Shown piece by piece: positions 62,765 through 64,000 of a stretch of DNA of 64,000 nucleotides. The stretch's first letter is position 1. Every line of letters begins with the position of its first letter. Below the pieces are notes generated by a model. The model did no database searches and was not told where the DNA came from. It saw only the letters and a list, made by a program, of their open reading frames with translations. Source of the DNA: Chrysoperla carnea (Eukaryota > Arthropoda > Insecta > Neuroptera > Chrysopidae); contig NC_058341.1 in the NCBI RefSeq assembly GCF_905475395.1, positions 32,503,501-32,567,500 on the forward strand, read 5' to 3'. The translations under genes were made by a program, and so were the position numbers.

Positions 62765-63263
62765 ATAATAATAAACTTTATTGATATGCCAATTGGCTAA
62801 TCAAAGTAATACATAGAATTAACATATAACTTATACACAAAAAATCAGAATAAAACTGAAAGATAACATATTACAAAAAGAAACATCATGAAAAATATAA
62901 ATAATAGAAATTTTAAACCAAATGTCCAATCAGAAATAAATGAATTATAAAATAAAATAAAATATGGTCACAAGTACTACAAGGCAAACTGAAATTCAAA
63001 GAAATTGTGGGCGCTTGTCCAAGATGAAACGCAAATATTTATACACTGCTTTAAGATCTACAATATTCTTAGCGTCCAAAATCAATTTCGTATTATTCAA
63101 TCCGCGACTGTAAAGATCGTCTCTTTCATTCCCTACTGTCCCATAGCACTCCTCTATAAGATGTTCAATTGTTTCAATTCCGTTACACAGAACACAAACC
63201 CTATCCCCGCTTCGGTTTTTCTTATTTTCCCAAGCAAACCTGTTAATTCTGAAAATAGCAATA
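62765..63263 (-). mobile_element. 5'-truncated LINE (non-LTR retrotransposon), 499 bp
   Basis: On the minus strand the fragment begins inside the reverse-transcriptase polyprotein at 63263. It reads through its C-terminal end (stop at 62996-62998), then a 3' UTR of about 230 bases with AATAAA (62782-62777) and a (TTA)n tail at 62776-62765. It is flanked by an exact 13-bp duplication (62752-62764, 63264-63276), proving a target-primed insertion. Zinc-knuckle spacing fits the Jockey/CR1/R1-like group, but the clade cannot be set from this fragment. Confidence 0.85.
62996..63263 (-). pseudogene. LINE polyprotein C-terminal fragment with zinc knuckle
   Basis: About 88 codons remain open. The segment RINRFAWENKKNRSGD is followed by VCVLCNGIETIEHLIEEC, i.e. 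C-X2-C-X7-H-X4-C at 63196-63146, the nucleic-acid-binding knuckle found after the reverse-transcriptase domain of many insect LINEs. The frame ends RPQFL. The open frame upstream to 63331 is host flank, since the duplication boundary lies at 63264. All catalytic reverse-transcriptase and endonuclease regions are missing, so it is inactive. Confidence 0.8.
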
Positions 63264-63276
63264 TAACTTAAATATA
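63264..63276. repeat. Target-site duplication, right copy
   Basis: TAACTTAAATATA, an exact copy of 62752-62764. Confidence 0.85.
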
Positions 63277-64000
63277 GAAATTTAAAAATAAATCCCAACT
63301 GAAAATTTGTGAAATTTTTGTTTGCACTCATCTTTCTAAATTTACATTTTCTTTGAATTTTTACAGACTATTCGCAGTATCTAACTATGTATTCAGTACA
63401 TCGACAGAATTTAGACACTAAAATGTAACAACTTATGTTTACAAATCTGAAAGTATTAAAATAAGAAAAACAAAAAACAAAATAAAAAAAGTAAAAAACA
63501 AAATATAATTGATTAAGTCTTTTATTATTTTCCAATATATATACTTACAAATAATTACAAATAATTAACTTACAAAACAATAACAAGAAAACTGCAAAAG
63601 CAACATAAACAATTTTTATATAATTTTTATCCGAAACCCATAATTTACATTTTTCAAATTTTTTACATATTCAAAACTACGCTTAATATTATTTAAGAAC
63701 TAATGGAAAATTTTAATGGGAACTATATAAAAATAGTAAACAAATTTATGGATTATTTATTAAGTATTGAAAAAAAAAAAAAATTAGTGGGTATAATAAT
63801 AAAATTTTGGGCAATTATTCAATCAACAAAGAAAACCACAAAAACGATAATAATAATTAGAATCATAAATGTTTATGTTTTAAAGTTCGATGATTTGAAA
63901 AACAAAAATATTAACTATTACGTCAAATAAATATTTTTTTTATCTTAATGATTATGATCTTTTTTTTCAAGTTCAAAAGATTAAAATTCCTTATTCTTTA
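63277..64000. other. A-rich intergenic stretch, nothing recognised
   Basis: The sequence is dominated by A-runs. The 75-codon + strand frame at 63703-63930 is Lys/Ile/Asn-rich, as expected of AT-rich DNA, and has no other feature. Confidence 0.35.

Noticed and set aside
63264..63331. N-terminal part of the 111-codon LINE frame
   Set aside because: The target-site duplication shows that the LINE ends at 63263, so these codons are host flank read in frame by chance.
1..64000. CRISPR arrays, operons, ribosome-binding sites or integrated prophage
   Set aside because: Intron-containing gene structure, Helitrons, LINE and microsatellites show an animal nuclear genome; no such features are seen.

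Overview
This 64 kb window looks like nuclear DNA of an insect. It is very AT-rich (about three quarters by eye) and poor in genes, with long introns and microsatellites. It holds many short non-autonomous transposons: Helitrons, foldback or MITE-like inverted repeats, and a 5'-truncated LINE. A short TTAGG-type motif matches the insect telomere unit. I cannot name the species; any order-level guess would be weak.

One protein-coding gene can be supported. It lies on the + strand between about 7.3 and 21.0 kb, with a TATA-type promoter near 7311 and coding exons 7562-7647, 13603-13722 and 20771-20900. These are separated by introns of 5,955 and 7,048 bp, both phase 2. The spliced frame encodes 111 residues laid out like a neuropeptide precursor: a signal peptide, an RVKR processing site, a 37-residue segment ending in Ile, a GRKR amidation and cleavage site, and an acidic C-terminal peptide. 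I could not place it in a named neuropeptide family, so it is the best candidate here for an undescribed signalling system.

The rest is repeats. 1-480 is a foldback element. 2105-2679 is a Helitron inserted in an (AT)n tract, followed at 2681-3150 by a dispersed repeat that recurs in part at 30107. 4.4-6.3 kb holds a hairpin repeat in two opposite copies and a tRNA-like SINE head. Intron 1 carries a 150-bp foldback and intron 2 a segment ending in TTAGG units. 21.3-22.5 kb holds a repeated block. 24.0-26.3 kb holds a Helitron 3' end, a 730-bp foldback with ~300-bp arms, and a 240-bp near-perfect palindrome. 28.5 and 53.8 kb carry two members of one Helitron family in opposite orientations. 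31.5-32.4, 43.7-44.05 and 55.1-55.3 kb are inverted-repeat elements. 40.1-41.3 kb, 47.3-47.5 kb and 61.1-61.6 kb hold direct duplications. 62765-63263 is a LINE 3' end with a perfect 13-bp target-site duplication.

The remaining long AT-rich stretches show no credible exon, tRNA or rRNA by eye. Short exons of genes extending beyond the window cannot be excluded.
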